A stretch of 47,758 nucleotides of DNA from Candidatus Cloacimonadales bacterium (GCA_030656075.1 JAUSOT010000263.1:1-47758); one strand, 5' to 3'. Counted from the stretch's first letter, positions 33,762 through 41,691 are shown. Notes: generated by a model from the sequence alone, not told the origin. Numbers and translations are program-made.

Positions 33762-34517
33762 ATGACCATCAAAACCGAATTTAATAAAAACTTCCGAAAG
33801 TGGTTTGTGAATGATGTGCTGTATGCCATCAAAATCTACAAGATGTTCGAGCCGAATGAAAAAATTTGTGTAGCTCTTTCCGGCGGCAAAGACAGCATCG
33901 CTTTGCTTTACATTTTGTGGTTCATCAATCAATATTCCTGGCTCAAATTCCAGCTTTCTGCCTTGCACGTGAAAACAGCAGAATATGATACTTCGATACT
34001 TCAAGAATTCTGCGAAGAACTGAAAGTTCCTTACTACGAAACGCAACTTTTTCTCACTGAAAAATCGCTTTCCAAATATGCCTGCTACATCTGTTCCCGC
34101 CTCAAACGCGGAGCTATGAGCCGTTTTCTGCAGGATAAGAAAATCCAAAAAGTAGCTTACGGTCATCATGCCGACGATGCAGCCGAAACCTTCTTTATGA
34201 ACATGATCAAACACAAACGGCTGGGCAGCTTCTCACCCAAAGTGGATTTCGAAAAATATTACATCAACATCATCCGTCCCATGATCTATCTGGAAGAAGA
34301 AACTATCATAAAATTACATAAAAAGGTCGGATTACCAGTCTTGGATTATCAATGTCCGCATGAAGATAAAAATATTCGTAGTGATTTCAAGGAAAGTTTA
34401 CAGCAGATGAATAAGATTTTTCACACCCGGCATTTCAGCCGCGCGGTAGTGAAATCTCTGGAAAATATAGATTGGAAAAACATTTGGGAAGATTTGAAGC
34501 AGGATGAACAGGATTGA
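33762..34517 (+). CDS. TtcA-like PP-loop tRNA thiolation protein
   Basis: A 251-residue protein. PP-loop ATP pyrophosphatase motif SGGKDS at 40-45; an iron-sulfur/thiolation pair C108-x-x-C111 (YACYICSRLKRGAM); YGHHADDAAETFFMN; and a later Cys in YQCPHEDKN. This arrangement defines the TtcA group that makes 2-thiocytidine or related thiolated bases in tRNA. No strong Shine-Dalgarno; the start follows the repeat cluster by 31 bases. The exact base modified is uncertain. Confidence 0.88.
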   Translation: MTIKTEFNKNFRKWFVNDVLYAIKIYKMFEPNEKICVALSGGKDSIALLYILWFINQYSWLKFQLSALHVKTAEYDTSILQEFCEELKVPYYETQLFLTEKSLSKYACYICSRLKRGAMSRFLQDKKIQKVAYGHHADDAAETFFMNMIKHKRLGSFSPKVDFEKYYINIIRPMIYLEEETIIKLHKKVGLPVLDYQCPHEDKNIRSDFKESLQQMNKIFHTRHFSRAVVKSLENIDWKNIWEDLKQDEQD

Positions 34518-34540
34518 ATCAGGATTTGCAGGATGTACAA

Positions 34541-34569
34541 ATCAGCGTTCATCCGCGTCTATCCGCGGT
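34541..34569. repeat. Solo end of the GxxExxY element family
   Basis: ATCAGCGTTCATCCGCGTCT and the following bases match the right-end 29-mer at 30277-30305 at about 22 of 29 positions. It is a single copy without a partner, 24 bases after the TtcA-like stop. Confidence 0.6.
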
Positions 34570-34622
34570 TTTAAAAAGTCAGTGTCTATTCAGTGAAAGT
34601 CTGTGACTAAAAAAGAGGAATT

Positions 34623-35276
34623 ATGTGGAAGATTGAACCAAACACACCTTTAAAGCTGGGCGTGATCATAATGAAAAATGTTTCGGTAACGGCTGAAAAA
34701 ACAGCCTACAATAAAATTTTGGACTGTGCTGCCGAATACGCCCGAAAATACCAAAATACAAACATCGGTGAAATTCCCGGAGTGATGAACTCACGCTCTT
34801 TGTTCCGTTCCATCGGCATGGATCCGACCAAGCATCGTCCTTCTTCCGAAGCTTTGTTGCGAAGAGCTTTGAAAGGTTTGGAATACTTTTCCATCAATAC
34901 ATTGGTTGATATCGGCAACTGGTGTTCGCTGGATTTTCTGCTGCCCATCTGCGTTTATGATGCCGACAAAACCGCAGGCGAAATTACAGCACGTTTGGGA
35001 AAAGAAAATGAAAGCTATTTCGGGCACAATAACCGGGAAGTGAACCTGCACAATCGTTATTTAATAGCCGATGAAAAAGGACCATTTGGTTCTCCGATCA
35101 CGGATTCCATTCGTACAGCAGTTGATATAAACACAAGAAATGCCATCCTGATCATTTTTACTCCACAGGATTTTGCTGATGAACTTCTCCAAAAACAAAT
35201 GGAAATCTTTGCCGAACGAGTGCAGGAAATCTGTGGTGGAAAAATTGTGGAATCTTTTGTTTTGAAATCAAACTGA
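34623..35276 (+). CDS. B3/B4 tRNA-binding-domain protein (COG3382)
   Basis: A 217-residue protein with AGAGGAATT before the ATG. It has the B3/4 fold pattern known from PheT and stand-alone COG3382 proteins: MNSRSLFRSIGMDPTKHRPS, SEALLRRALKG, VDIGNWCSLDFLLPICVYDA, GPFGSPITDSIRTAV. The stand-alone proteins may bind or edit tRNA or amino acids; not proven. The last codons and stop lie inside a 140-bp tandem repeat. Confidence 0.85.
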   Translation: MWKIEPNTPLKLGVIIMKNVSVTAEKTAYNKILDCAAEYARKYQNTNIGEIPGVMNSRSLFRSIGMDPTKHRPSSEALLRRALKGLEYFSINTLVDIGNWCSLDFLLPICVYDADKTAGEITARLGKENESYFGHNNREVNLHNRYLIADEKGPFGSPITDSIRTAVDINTRNAILIIFTPQDFADELLQKQMEIFAERVQEICGGKIVESFVLKSN

Positions 35277-35545
35277 AACCTTGAAAGCGTCTCTTTCAAG
35301 AATTCCGGAGAATTGACACTTTTAAGGTTGGATAGTTTACCAAAGAGAGCTTTGGTTACAAATAGCGTTCTCAATCAGGGGATTTGGAACGAGAAAGCCG
35401 CTTCGAATCAAACTGAAACCTTGAAAGCGTCTCTTTCAAGAATTCCGGAGAATTGACACTTTTAAGGTTGGATGGTTTGCCAAAGAGGGCTTTGGCATTA
35501 TATTGCGTTTCCAAACAGGGGTTTAGGAACGAGAAAAACAACGAT
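35266..35545. repeat. Tandem 140-bp repeat (two copies) with three hairpins per unit
   Basis: Units 35266-35405 and 35406-35545 begin AATCAAACTGAAACCTTGAA and are near-identical for about 120 bases. In each: AACCTTGAAAGCGTC (35277-35291) pairs with GACACTTTTAAGGTT (35315-35329); then CCAAAG-AGAG-CTTTGG (35340-35355); then GTTCTCAATC/GATTTGGAAC (35367-35390), the RAYT-type palindrome. The first unit starts within the last codons of the B3/B4 gene. Confidence 0.9.
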
Positions 35546-35638
35546 CCTCCATGATTTCTAAAACAGAAAACATAAACCTGCAGGTTAATTACTGAATATT
35601 TAAGTTGATAAACTTTCTCCAATAATTTTCATCGACTC

Positions 35639-36004
35639 ATGAAAATAATATTTATTCCGGATGGTTCGTACGAAGGCGATCAAGTCGAAAAGCAGAATTC
35701 GTTCAATATTATCAGCAACAGTTTTGTGGACATTGTTGCCGAACAATTGAAACAAAAGAAATTGAGTAAATCCTGGTTGGCAAATAAGCTCAAAATTTCT
35801 GCTCCGGCTGTCAGTAAATTATTGGTAAGAAATACCAATCCAACCCTCAAAACAATCGCAGAAGTAGCAGATGCCCTGAGCATCATTATCGAATTAAAAT
35901 TCACTTCGAAAAACAACTTATTAAAAAGACTTGAAGATGATGTTTTCGGCAGAAATGTTAAGAAAGAAATTATTGTTAATCCAACCCAAACAAAGGAGTT
36001 TTGA
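35639..36004 (+). CDS. XRE-family helix-turn-helix protein (antitoxin-like)
   Basis: A 121-residue protein. The HTH covers about 27-84: VAEQLKQKKLSKSWLANKLK, ISAPAVSKLLVRNTNPTLKT, IAEVADALSI. No clear Shine-Dalgarno is present before ATG 35639, so the start is uncertain. The stop overlaps the next start (TGATG), giving a two-gene unit. It resembles HigA-like or other XRE antitoxins; the toxin is not obvious. Confidence 0.8.
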   Translation: MKIIFIPDGSYEGDQVEKQNSFNIISNSFVDIVAEQLKQKKLSKSWLANKLKISAPAVSKLLVRNTNPTLKTIAEVADALSIIIELKFTSKNNLLKRLEDDVFGRNVKKEIIVNPTQTKEF

Positions 36005-36555
36005 TGGCACCAAAAAACAAATCTAAAACTGAGATTGAATACCCCAAATTTACTCGCAGGGAAATATGGCTTACGTATTTTAAAGAAAATGTTGATTACG
36101 ATCACAGCAAATTTGCTATTTCCAAAAATGAATCCTTACCAAATGAAGATGGCGGCCATGAACAGCTTCTAGCCATGATGACGCCGACGGCTGTAAGTGT
36201 GACCGTAAACACTGAAAAAGAATTGATCAAAATCGAACTCAAACCGCAATTTATTTTGCAAAATCCCAAAAATTCCGAAAAGCAGCAAACAGCTTATGAA
36301 GTTGGAATTGGACAAACCTTCAAAGTGAAAAACTTCAAAGAGTTGTTTTTTGATCAGGCTAAAGAAACTTATGTGATTCCCAAGGATTTCGCTAATGAAC
36401 TGATCTATTATACATTTATTGCAGCCATCGGAATGATTGAATCTTTACCCAAAAAGAAGACGATCAGTAAGTTCAATCTTCATTACAGCGACACCTGGAA
36501 AAACTGTATGAAAGAAGATATTCTCTGCTCCGATGAGGATTTTTTTACGAGTTAA
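36004..36555 (+). CDS. Unknown protein coupled to an HTH gene; SecB-like resemblance
   Basis: 183 residues from ATG 36004, with AAAGGAG 5 bases upstream; the overlapping TTG codon before it is not needed. The middle (IKIELKPQFILQNPKNSEKQ, AYEVGIGQTFKVKNFKELFF, FANELIYYTFIAAIGMIESL) alternates strands then a long helix, a pattern similar to SecB-like chaperones found in toxin-antitoxin-chaperone modules. This is pattern similarity only. It is translationally coupled to the HTH gene. Confidence 0.65.
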   Translation: MAPKNKSKTEIEYPKFTRREIWLTYFKENVDYDHSKFAISKNESLPNEDGGHEQLLAMMTPTAVSVTVNTEKELIKIELKPQFILQNPKNSEKQQTAYEVGIGQTFKVKNFKELFFDQAKETYVIPKDFANELIYYTFIAAIGMIESLPKKKTISKFNLHYSDTWKNCMKEDILCSDEDFFTS

Positions 36556-36574
36556 AATTTTTCAAAAAATCAGC

Positions 36575-36684
36575 AGTGTCTCTTTCAAGAATTCCGGAGA
36601 ATTGACACTTTTAAGGTTGGATGTTTTGCCAAAGAGGGCTTTGGCATTATATTGCGTTCCCAAACAGGGGTTTGGGAACGAGAA
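36575..36684. repeat. Third copy of the 120-bp composite repeat
   Basis: From GTGTCTCTTTCAAGAATTCC to GGGAACGAGAAG it matches the 35266-35545 units, and ends with a perfect 10-bp palindrome GTTCCCAAAC-AGGG-GTTTGGGAAC (36656-36679). It starts 20 bases after the stop of the preceding gene. Confidence 0.9.
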
Positions 36685-36768
36685 GATAAGATGAGAAATT
36701 TTCCTTTTCCTTGACATCTAAATCCATCTTCTCAGTTTAAAACCCGATTAATAATTAAGGAAAATAAT

Positions 36769-37425
36769 ATGACACGAAGACTATTTCTGGTCAGCAACTT
36801 CTCAGATAATTTTGATAAAATTGCAGCCAGTTTCGTCCAGGCTTGCGGTGGGAAAAAAGCCCGAATTGTCTTCCTGATGCAGGGTGGAAAAGATTGGGAA
36901 ACGTATTTTCAAGATTACCAAAAGAGCTTTTTGAAATCGAAACTGACGGACTTTTCTCCCATCTATCCGGACGATGAATTTGAATATGAACCGGAGATGG
37001 TGAAAAAACTGAAAAAAGCAACCGGGATTTTTATGGGCGGTGGCTATGCCTTCCGCTATATACGGGCTTATGTCGAAAGCGAGATCACACCGATAATCAT
37101 GGAGAAATACCGGGCTGGAATTCCTTATGCCGGATTATCTTCAGGAGCGATCATCACATTGAGATTGGGAATTTTACCGAAGATAATCCTGAAACCTCAT
37201 TTCAGCCAGCAAAACAGGTTTTTCGAACTGCAAAAGAAATTGCGGAAAAGCAAAGCTGCTTTCGGACTTGGTCTGGACGACGGTATCTGGCTGGAAATTG
37301 AAGATGAAACAAAAGGAATAGTCTGCGGCAAGGGTAACTGCTATCGTTGCAATAAAATAGAAGGGGAAGAATTCGAATTTAAGATTTATCATCCCGGCGA
37401 TGAGATAATCTTGAAAACAGAATGA
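36769..37425 (+). CDS. Peptidase S51-like (dipeptidase E/cyanophycinase-type) protein
   Basis: A 218-residue class I glutamine-amidotransferase-like fold. Serine nucleophile elbow: GLSSGAI (G122-L-S124-S-G126). GIFMGGGYAFRYIRAY matches the FxGGNxxxL region, with the usual Asn replaced by Tyr. C-terminal FGLGLDDGIWLEI is typical. S51 peptidases cleave Asp-X dipeptides or cyanophycin; with the altered GGN the specificity may differ. Followed by a strong hairpin. Confidence 0.82.
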   Translation: MTRRLFLVSNFSDNFDKIAASFVQACGGKKARIVFLMQGGKDWETYFQDYQKSFLKSKLTDFSPIYPDDEFEYEPEMVKKLKKATGIFMGGGYAFRYIRAYVESEITPIIMEKYRAGIPYAGLSSGAIITLRLGILPKIILKPHFSQQNRFFELQKKLRKSKAAFGLGLDDGIWLEIEDETKGIVCGKGNCYRCNKIEGEEFEFKIYHPGDEIILKTE

Positions 37426-37470
37426 GTTTTTTAATTGGAGCGGAAATTAAATTTGCCTCGAAAAAAAAGC

Positions 37471-37521
37471 CTCGAGTCGTCGGCTCTTGATTTCTTACGA
37501 CTCGAGAAAATATCTTTTTTT
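37471..37521 (+). terminator. Inverted repeat CTCGAGTCGT/ACGACTCGAG, likely terminator
   Basis: A perfect 10-bp stem (37471-37480 with 37497-37506) and a 16-nt loop, then AAAATATC and a T8 run. It lies 46 bases past the S51-like gene and 39 bases before the next. It is followed by CAGGAGCATTGGAACGAGAA, a half unit similar to 41954-41990. Confidence 0.7.
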
Positions 37522-37559
37522 CCGCAGGAGCATTGGAACGAGAATAAAATAAGAGAAAA

Positions 37560-38129
37560 ATGAAAAAAGGAATATTCTGCCTGGAAGGCATTTGGTTCGA
37601 CGATCTAAGAAAACGTTCTACAGTTAGACCAATCCTGGAATTATTGGAACTGAATTCGGATATTCCTTTTCTGCATTCGGATTGTGCAACTGAAGAAGAA
37701 TTCATCTTTTACATCCGGAAATGGAAAGCTGCCGAATATGACCGCTATCCAATTTTATATCTTGCTTTTCATGGCGCTGAAAAGGGCATCCTGATAAATG
37801 ACAAAGTCTTCACGCTTGACCGGATGAGCAGCGAATTGAAAGGCAAATGCAAAAACCGGGTAATCCTGCTGGCTTCCTGCAGTTCGGTGAAAACAGACAA
37901 ACGCAACCTGAAACGTTTTTTGCGGGAAACGAACGCCCTGGCTATCTGCGGCTACAGAAAAATCGTTCCCTGGATAACTTCCACCGCTTTTGAGCTGATG
38001 CTGCTCTCCGCCATGCAGGACAATGCGTTGGACGGACGCGGCATCGAAGCTGTGCAAAGACATATTGAAGGCATTTCCAAAATGTTCAAAGAACTGGATT
38101 TTTTGATGCTTACGAATAAGGAAGTGTGA
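37560..38129 (+). CDS. Small caspase-like (clan CD) protein candidate
   Basis: A 189-residue protein I do not recognise as a named family. Core: ILYLAFHGAEKGILINDKVF (H71 in AFHG) and RVILLASCSSVKTD (C107 in ASCSS), strand-His-Gly then strand-Cys spaced 36 residues, as in caspase/CHAT-type peptidases. An upstream strand (MKKGIFCLEGIW) and ALAICGYRKIVPW also fit the fold. No effector domain is attached. The stop overlaps a GTG start of a broken DUF6498 gene (GTGA). Confidence 0.6.
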   Translation: MKKGIFCLEGIWFDDLRKRSTVRPILELLELNSDIPFLHSDCATEEEFIFYIRKWKAAEYDRYPILYLAFHGAEKGILINDKVFTLDRMSSELKGKCKNRVILLASCSSVKTDKRNLKRFLRETNALAICGYRKIVPWITSTAFELMLLSAMQDNALDGRGIEAVQRHIEGISKMFKELDFLMLTNKEV

Positions 38130-38573
38130 AAAAAATAAACTTAAGCTTTCGTTCACCATCTGTCTTATTATTAGTTTTGGCAAACCTGGTGCCGGTTTAT
38201 GGAGTGCTTTTTCTGGGATGGAAAGTCTTTCCCCTCTTGTTTCTTTTCCGGTTTTCCCAGTCCTGGAACTTTTTTACAGATACTCCAGATGAATAAACTG
38301 GATTACGCTGCTTTACTCTTGTTTATCAGTCACGGATTTTCTTTTTTATGGAATTATGTAGGTAAAAAGGAATATGAAAAGGCTGATCTCGGCACCCTGA
38401 TGGCAAAACCTTACAGCAGAGTAGTTTTATTGCACATCACCATTCTGCTGGGCGGATTTCTTTTGATGGCTTTGCATTCACCGGTGGCAGGATTGCTGCT
38501 CTTTATTTTATTGAAAATTTTTATGGATGTATCTGCTCATTCCAAAGAACATAAAGCATTGGAAAAGAAATAA
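38126..38573 (+). pseudogene. DUF6498 membrane protein, broken by frameshift and deletion
   Basis: The N-terminal part 38126-38296 (GTG start) reads INLSFRSPSVLLLVLANLVP, VYGVLFLGWKVF. The C-terminal part, in a second frame (38289-38573), reads LFISHGFSFLWNYVGKKEYE, then LMAKPYSRVVLLHITILLGG, the expected end of DUF6498 proteins. The middle (about 100 residues including the FWLEN-type helix) is missing and the frames do not join. Function of the family unknown. Confidence 0.75.
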
Positions 38574-38610
38574 ATTATACACAAATCTGAAAACTGATTA
38601 TATTCTGAAA

Positions 38611-39474
38611 TTAATATTCGCTGATCAAATAATCGATATCAGATTCCATTTCCTCGTAAGCATCTTTCATGATAGATTGCAAAGCTGCTTTCTGGATTTG
38701 TCGGACTCTTTCGCGAGATAACCCCAACTCTTCCCCAATCTGAGCAAAATTCCTGCTGCCGTCGCCTTCCAGACCAAAATACTGCTTAACGATATAAGCA
38801 TCACGCGGCGGAAGTTTTTCTATCGATTTTTCTATTTTATCCTGGACTTTTTCTTTATAATAAAGGGTTTTCGGGTCAACTATACCGGGATCTTCCAGGA
38901 AATCGGAAAGTGAAACGCTATCGTGTTTTTTGGTGTAACTTTTGTCATCCAGAGATAACGTCTGAATATTTTGAACGCTCATTTTTTTGATGGCTTTTTT
39001 ATCGAGATCAGTCCGATCGGAAATTTCTTCTAAAGAGGCATCATGTCCGGTCTCGCTGAAAACCTGGTCTTTGGCATATTTGATTTTGTTGGCAATGTTG
39101 GCTTTTCCCAGGGGGATACGGATCACATTTGTTTTTTCGGCCAAAGCAAAAAGAATGCGCTGACGTATCCACCACACCGCATAGGAAATCAATTTATTCT
39201 GCTGTTCCGGTTCAAATTTTTCGATCGCTTTGATGAGTCCCATGTTGCCTTCGCTGATCAATTCTGCTAAAGTCAAGCCTCGATTTTGATAGCGGGAAGC
39301 TACTTTTACTACGAATTTCAGATTAGTAGTAACAAGTTTGTCGAGAGCTTTTTTGTCACCTTTTTGAGCTTTGATCGCCAGTTCCTGTTCCTTTTCCCGG
39401 GAAAGCGGTTTGATCTTGGCTATCTGGTTCAAATAGCTTTGCAGGGCACGATCATTAAAAACGTTTTCAGACAT
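38611..39474 (-). CDS. rpoD: Primary-type RNA polymerase sigma factor (RpoD/SigA-like), short
   Basis: A 287-residue protein with GAGGAATT before the ATG. Region 1.2 (ALQSYLNQIAKIKPLSREKE), 2.1-2.4 (LVTTNLKFVVKVASRYQNRG, LISEGNMGLIKAIEKFEPEQ, SYAVWWIRQRI), region 3, and 4.1-4.2 (KLPPRDAYIVKQYFGLEG, IGEELGLSRERVRQIQKAAL). Region 1.1 is absent, as in Bacteroidota and related primary sigmas. It may be the housekeeping sigma or a close paralogue; the window cannot decide. Confidence 0.93.
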   Translation of the reverse strand: MSENVFNDRALQSYLNQIAKIKPLSREKEQELAIKAQKGDKKALDKLVTTNLKFVVKVASRYQNRGLTLAELISEGNMGLIKAIEKFEPEQQNKLISYAVWWIRQRILFALAEKTNVIRIPLGKANIANKIKYAKDQVFSETGHDASLEEISDRTDLDKKAIKKMSVQNIQTLSLDDKSYTKKHDSVSLSDFLEDPGIVDPKTLYYKEKVQDKIEKSIEKLPPRDAYIVKQYFGLEGDGSRNFAQIGEELGLSRERVRQIQKAALQSIMKDAYEEMESDIDYLISEY

Positions 39475-39516
39475 AATTCCTCAAATATTGGACAGGATAA
39501 CAGGATAAATGCTTTT

Positions 39517-39974
39517 GCCGCTGATGAACACGGATAAACACTGATAAATGAGTTTAATTTTTTCTTTCATTATCATACACTTTCCTAGCAAATGTTGGTT
39601 CATCGCCAAAATTCAAAATTAGACCAACTTCGATTTTAGTTGCTCGCAAGTAGTTTAGTAATTGAGCTTCATGCTCTTCAATGATTGCTTTTACAGCTTT
39701 TATTTCGATGATTATTTTATTATCTACGACAATATCAGCTCTAAATTTTCCTACTATCTGTTCATGGAAAAACACATCAATATTCTTCTCTTTTTCAGCA
39801 GGAATGTATCTTTCACTAAATCTTATCATCAAAGCATTCTGGTAAACTGATTCCAAATATCTTCTTCCGAGTTCATTGTAAACTTCATAAAAGCTTTTAA
39901 TAATCTCATTGGAAAGATTTGCATGCTTTAACATCACATCTCCCTATCCGTGCCTATCAGTGAGAATCCGCGGC
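39517..39974 (-). mobile_element. Putative GxxExxY mobile element, copy 2, with 29-bp terminal inverted repeats
   Basis: 39517-39545 and 39946-39974 are 29-base inverse copies identical at about 22 positions and homologous to the ends of the element at 29847-30305. They enclose one gene on the minus strand. Total length 458 bases against 459 for copy 1, which supports a defined unit. Confidence 0.62.
39554..39934 (-). CDS. GxxExxY-family protein, second copy
   Basis: A 126-residue protein (ATG 39934 preferred over an earlier GTG, as GGGAG is 7 bases upstream). Signature region GRRYLESVYQNAL: the leading Gly of GxxExxY is Arg here. The PD-(D/E)XK core is intact (FRADIVVDNKIIIEIKAVKA). It is highly similar to the gene at 29887-30267, with most differences in the first 70 residues, and nearly identical after KNIDV. 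Confidence 0.9.
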   Translation of the reverse strand: MLKHANLSNEIIKSFYEVYNELGRRYLESVYQNALMIRFSERYIPAEKEKNIDVFFHEQIVGKFRADIVVDNKIIIEIKAVKAIIEEHEAQLLNYLRATKIEVGLILNFGDEPTFARKVYDNERKN

Positions 39975-40101
39975 ATGCGTACACCTCTGATATTTTTTAA
40001 AATTTGGTTCAACCAGGAAGTCTTGAACCAACAAATTAACTTCAAAAATATAAATATTCAAACTCTGTGCCCTCAGTGTCTCCGTGGCACTGTGTTGAGA
40101 A

Positions 40102-40407
40102 TTATCCCACATGGAATTCAGTCTTATGATCATAAATAAAATCCAATAATTCATCATCCGACATTTTCAGTTTTTTAGCTAAAGAAAACACAATTTTCAC
40201 TCCTGAAAGATTCAATCCAATCTCCTGGGTTAAAGTGATAATTATGTTTATTTTTGTCACATCATTTTTTGAAAAAAGTCGGGTTTGATGTTCTGAACGC
40301 TGAGGCAAGATCAGTTTTTTTCGTTCATACATACGGATCGTCTGGTCGTGGATTCCCAGCTGTTTTGCCACTTCACCGATCAAAAAAAAATCCTTTCTAT
40401 CTGCCAT
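40102..40407 (-). CDS. MerR-family transcriptional regulator (HspR-like)
   Basis: A 101-residue protein. MerR winged HTH: FFLIGEVAKQLGIHDQTIRM, YERKKLILPQRSEHQTRLFS, then DVTKINIIITLTQEIGLNLS. It lacks a long ligand-binding C-terminus, as in HspR-type MerR proteins that repress heat-shock genes. It lies 11 bases after the M23 lipoprotein gene on the same strand, so it is probably co-transcribed with it; no chaperone genes are nearby. Confidence 0.88.
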   Translation of the reverse strand: MADRKDFFLIGEVAKQLGIHDQTIRMYERKKLILPQRSEHQTRLFSKNDVTKINIIITLTQEIGLNLSGVKIVFSLAKKLKMSDDELLDFIYDHKTEFHVG

Positions 40408-40418
40408 AAGTTCTCTCT

Positions 40419-41327
40419 CTAAAAATGCGGAAGCACATCACGCGGATTGATCGCTTTACCCTTCACCCTGTATTCAAAGTGAAGGTGTGGAGCGGAAGCA
40501 TTACCAGTCTGCCCTACTGTGGCGATCGGTTGTCCTTTTATCACAGTTTCCCCCAATCTGACCAGGTTAGATTCATTATGAGCATAGACCGTCATAATTA
40601 AATTATCATGTTCCAAAATTACAATGTTTCCATAACCGTGCTGCGTTCCTGCGAAGACGACTTTTCCAGCCAAAGTAGCATAAATAGGCTCACCCATATC
40701 GCAACCAAAATCGACGCCTTTGTGAGGGAGACCGTCACGTATGCCGAATTCTGAAGTGACAACTCCATTTACCGGCATGAAAAGATCAACTTTGGGAATT
40801 TTCTCTTTTTCAATTTCGGTTTTGGGAGGAATCGTCTTTTCCGTTATGACAAATTCCTGGGTGCTGCCTTCATGTTCAATTAACCACAATTTTAAACCGG
40901 CTTTCAGATCCAGGCTCTGCAAATTGTTAAAATCCATGATATCAAGAATATCGACTTTATACATCTTGGAAATGCGGTAAATGGTTTCTTTGGATTTGAC
41001 GATGTGAAATCCTTCTTTGGGAATGCTGCGAACCGTGACGAAATCACTTCTCTTTTTCTGGCGGGGATAAAGATAGATCTTCTGTCCTACAAATATTCGG
41101 TCGGTTTTCAGATTATTGAATAACTTCAGTTTTTCCACTGGAATGAAATATTTCTGGCTGATCGAATAAAGAGTTTCTCCTTTTTGCACAATGTGATAAT
41201 CTGTGGAAGGCGTCTGATAGATTGGGCGACTGGAGAAGGAAATTTGGGCACAGGAAGAGAGGATGATAATTGAAAAACCCAGAAAGAAGATTCTTAAAAT
41301 TCTATCATTCAACATTTGGTTTTTCAT
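40419..41327 (-). CDS. LysM-M23 peptidoglycan endopeptidase-like lipoprotein (NlpD-like)
   Basis: The start is set at 41327 (302 residues); the longer frame runs into a repeat. Signal peptide with lipobox ILSSCAQ (about residues 22-28). Two LysM domains (YHIVQKGETLYSISQKYFIP, FHIVKSKETIYRISKMYKVD). The C-terminal M23 domain has SEFGIRDGLPHKGVDFG (H-x3-D) and SAPHLHFEYR (HxH), so zinc ligands are complete, unlike degenerate NlpD. It probably acts in cell-wall remodelling or activates amidases at division. Confidence 0.93.
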   Translation of the reverse strand: MKNQMLNDRILRIFFLGFSIIILSSCAQISFSSRPIYQTPSTDYHIVQKGETLYSISQKYFIPVEKLKLFNNLKTDRIFVGQKIYLYPRQKKRSDFVTVRSIPKEGFHIVKSKETIYRISKMYKVDILDIMDFNNLQSLDLKAGLKLWLIEHEGSTQEFVITEKTIPPKTEIEKEKIPKVDLFMPVNGVVTSEFGIRDGLPHKGVDFGCDMGEPIYATLAGKVVFAGTQHGYGNIVILEHDNLIMTVYAHNESNLVRLGETVIKGQPIATVGQTGNASAPHLHFEYRVKGKAINPRDVLPHF

Positions 41328-41347
41328 CAGGCAGAACCCCTCTTGGT

Positions 41348-41366
41348 CTCCCCTTTCAAAGGGGAG
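41348..41366. repeat. CTCCCCTTT-C-AAAGGGGAG palindrome
   Basis: A perfect 9-bp stem, 1-nt centre, 21 bases upstream of the M23 lipoprotein start. A related CCCCTCTTAATTTCCCC/AGGGGAG stretch is at 47140-47165, and a weaker one at 23302-23322. Confidence 0.65.
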
Positions 41367-41418
41367 CAGAATGGATTTTGAAAACAAATACTGCCATTAT
41401 TCGATAAAAAAAATTTCA

Positions 41419-41691
41419 TCAATACTCAATCCGAAAATTATTGAAATCATGGACAGCCGAAAGTTCGGTTATTTTCATATCTTCTACGAGCGCCAGGCGG
41501 GGACCATGACGCAGTTCCTGCAAAAACAACTCCAAATTTTTCTCGGAACCTACCGCAACCACGCGCACTTTTCCATCATAAGAATTTTGCACATTTCCCA
41601 AAATATTATATTCCTGAGCCAGGCGGACAGTGAAATAACGAAAGCCCACTCCCTGAACTCTTCCTGAAATAACTATTTCTAATTTTCTCAT
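41419..41691 (-). CDS. acyP: Acylphosphatase
   Basis: 90 residues from ATG 41691 (AAGGTTAGG upstream; an extra ATG precedes it). Hydrolyses carboxyl phosphates. The active-site loop GRVQGVGFRYF contains the catalytic Arg, and the Asn is in LGNVQNSYDGKVRVVAVG. Length and motifs match the family. A probable stand-alone cytoplasmic enzyme upstream of the M23-MerR pair. Confidence 0.95.
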   Translation of the reverse strand: MRKLEIVISGRVQGVGFRYFTVRLAQEYNILGNVQNSYDGKVRVVAVGSEKNLELFLQELRHGPRLALVEDMKITELSAVHDFNNFRIEY

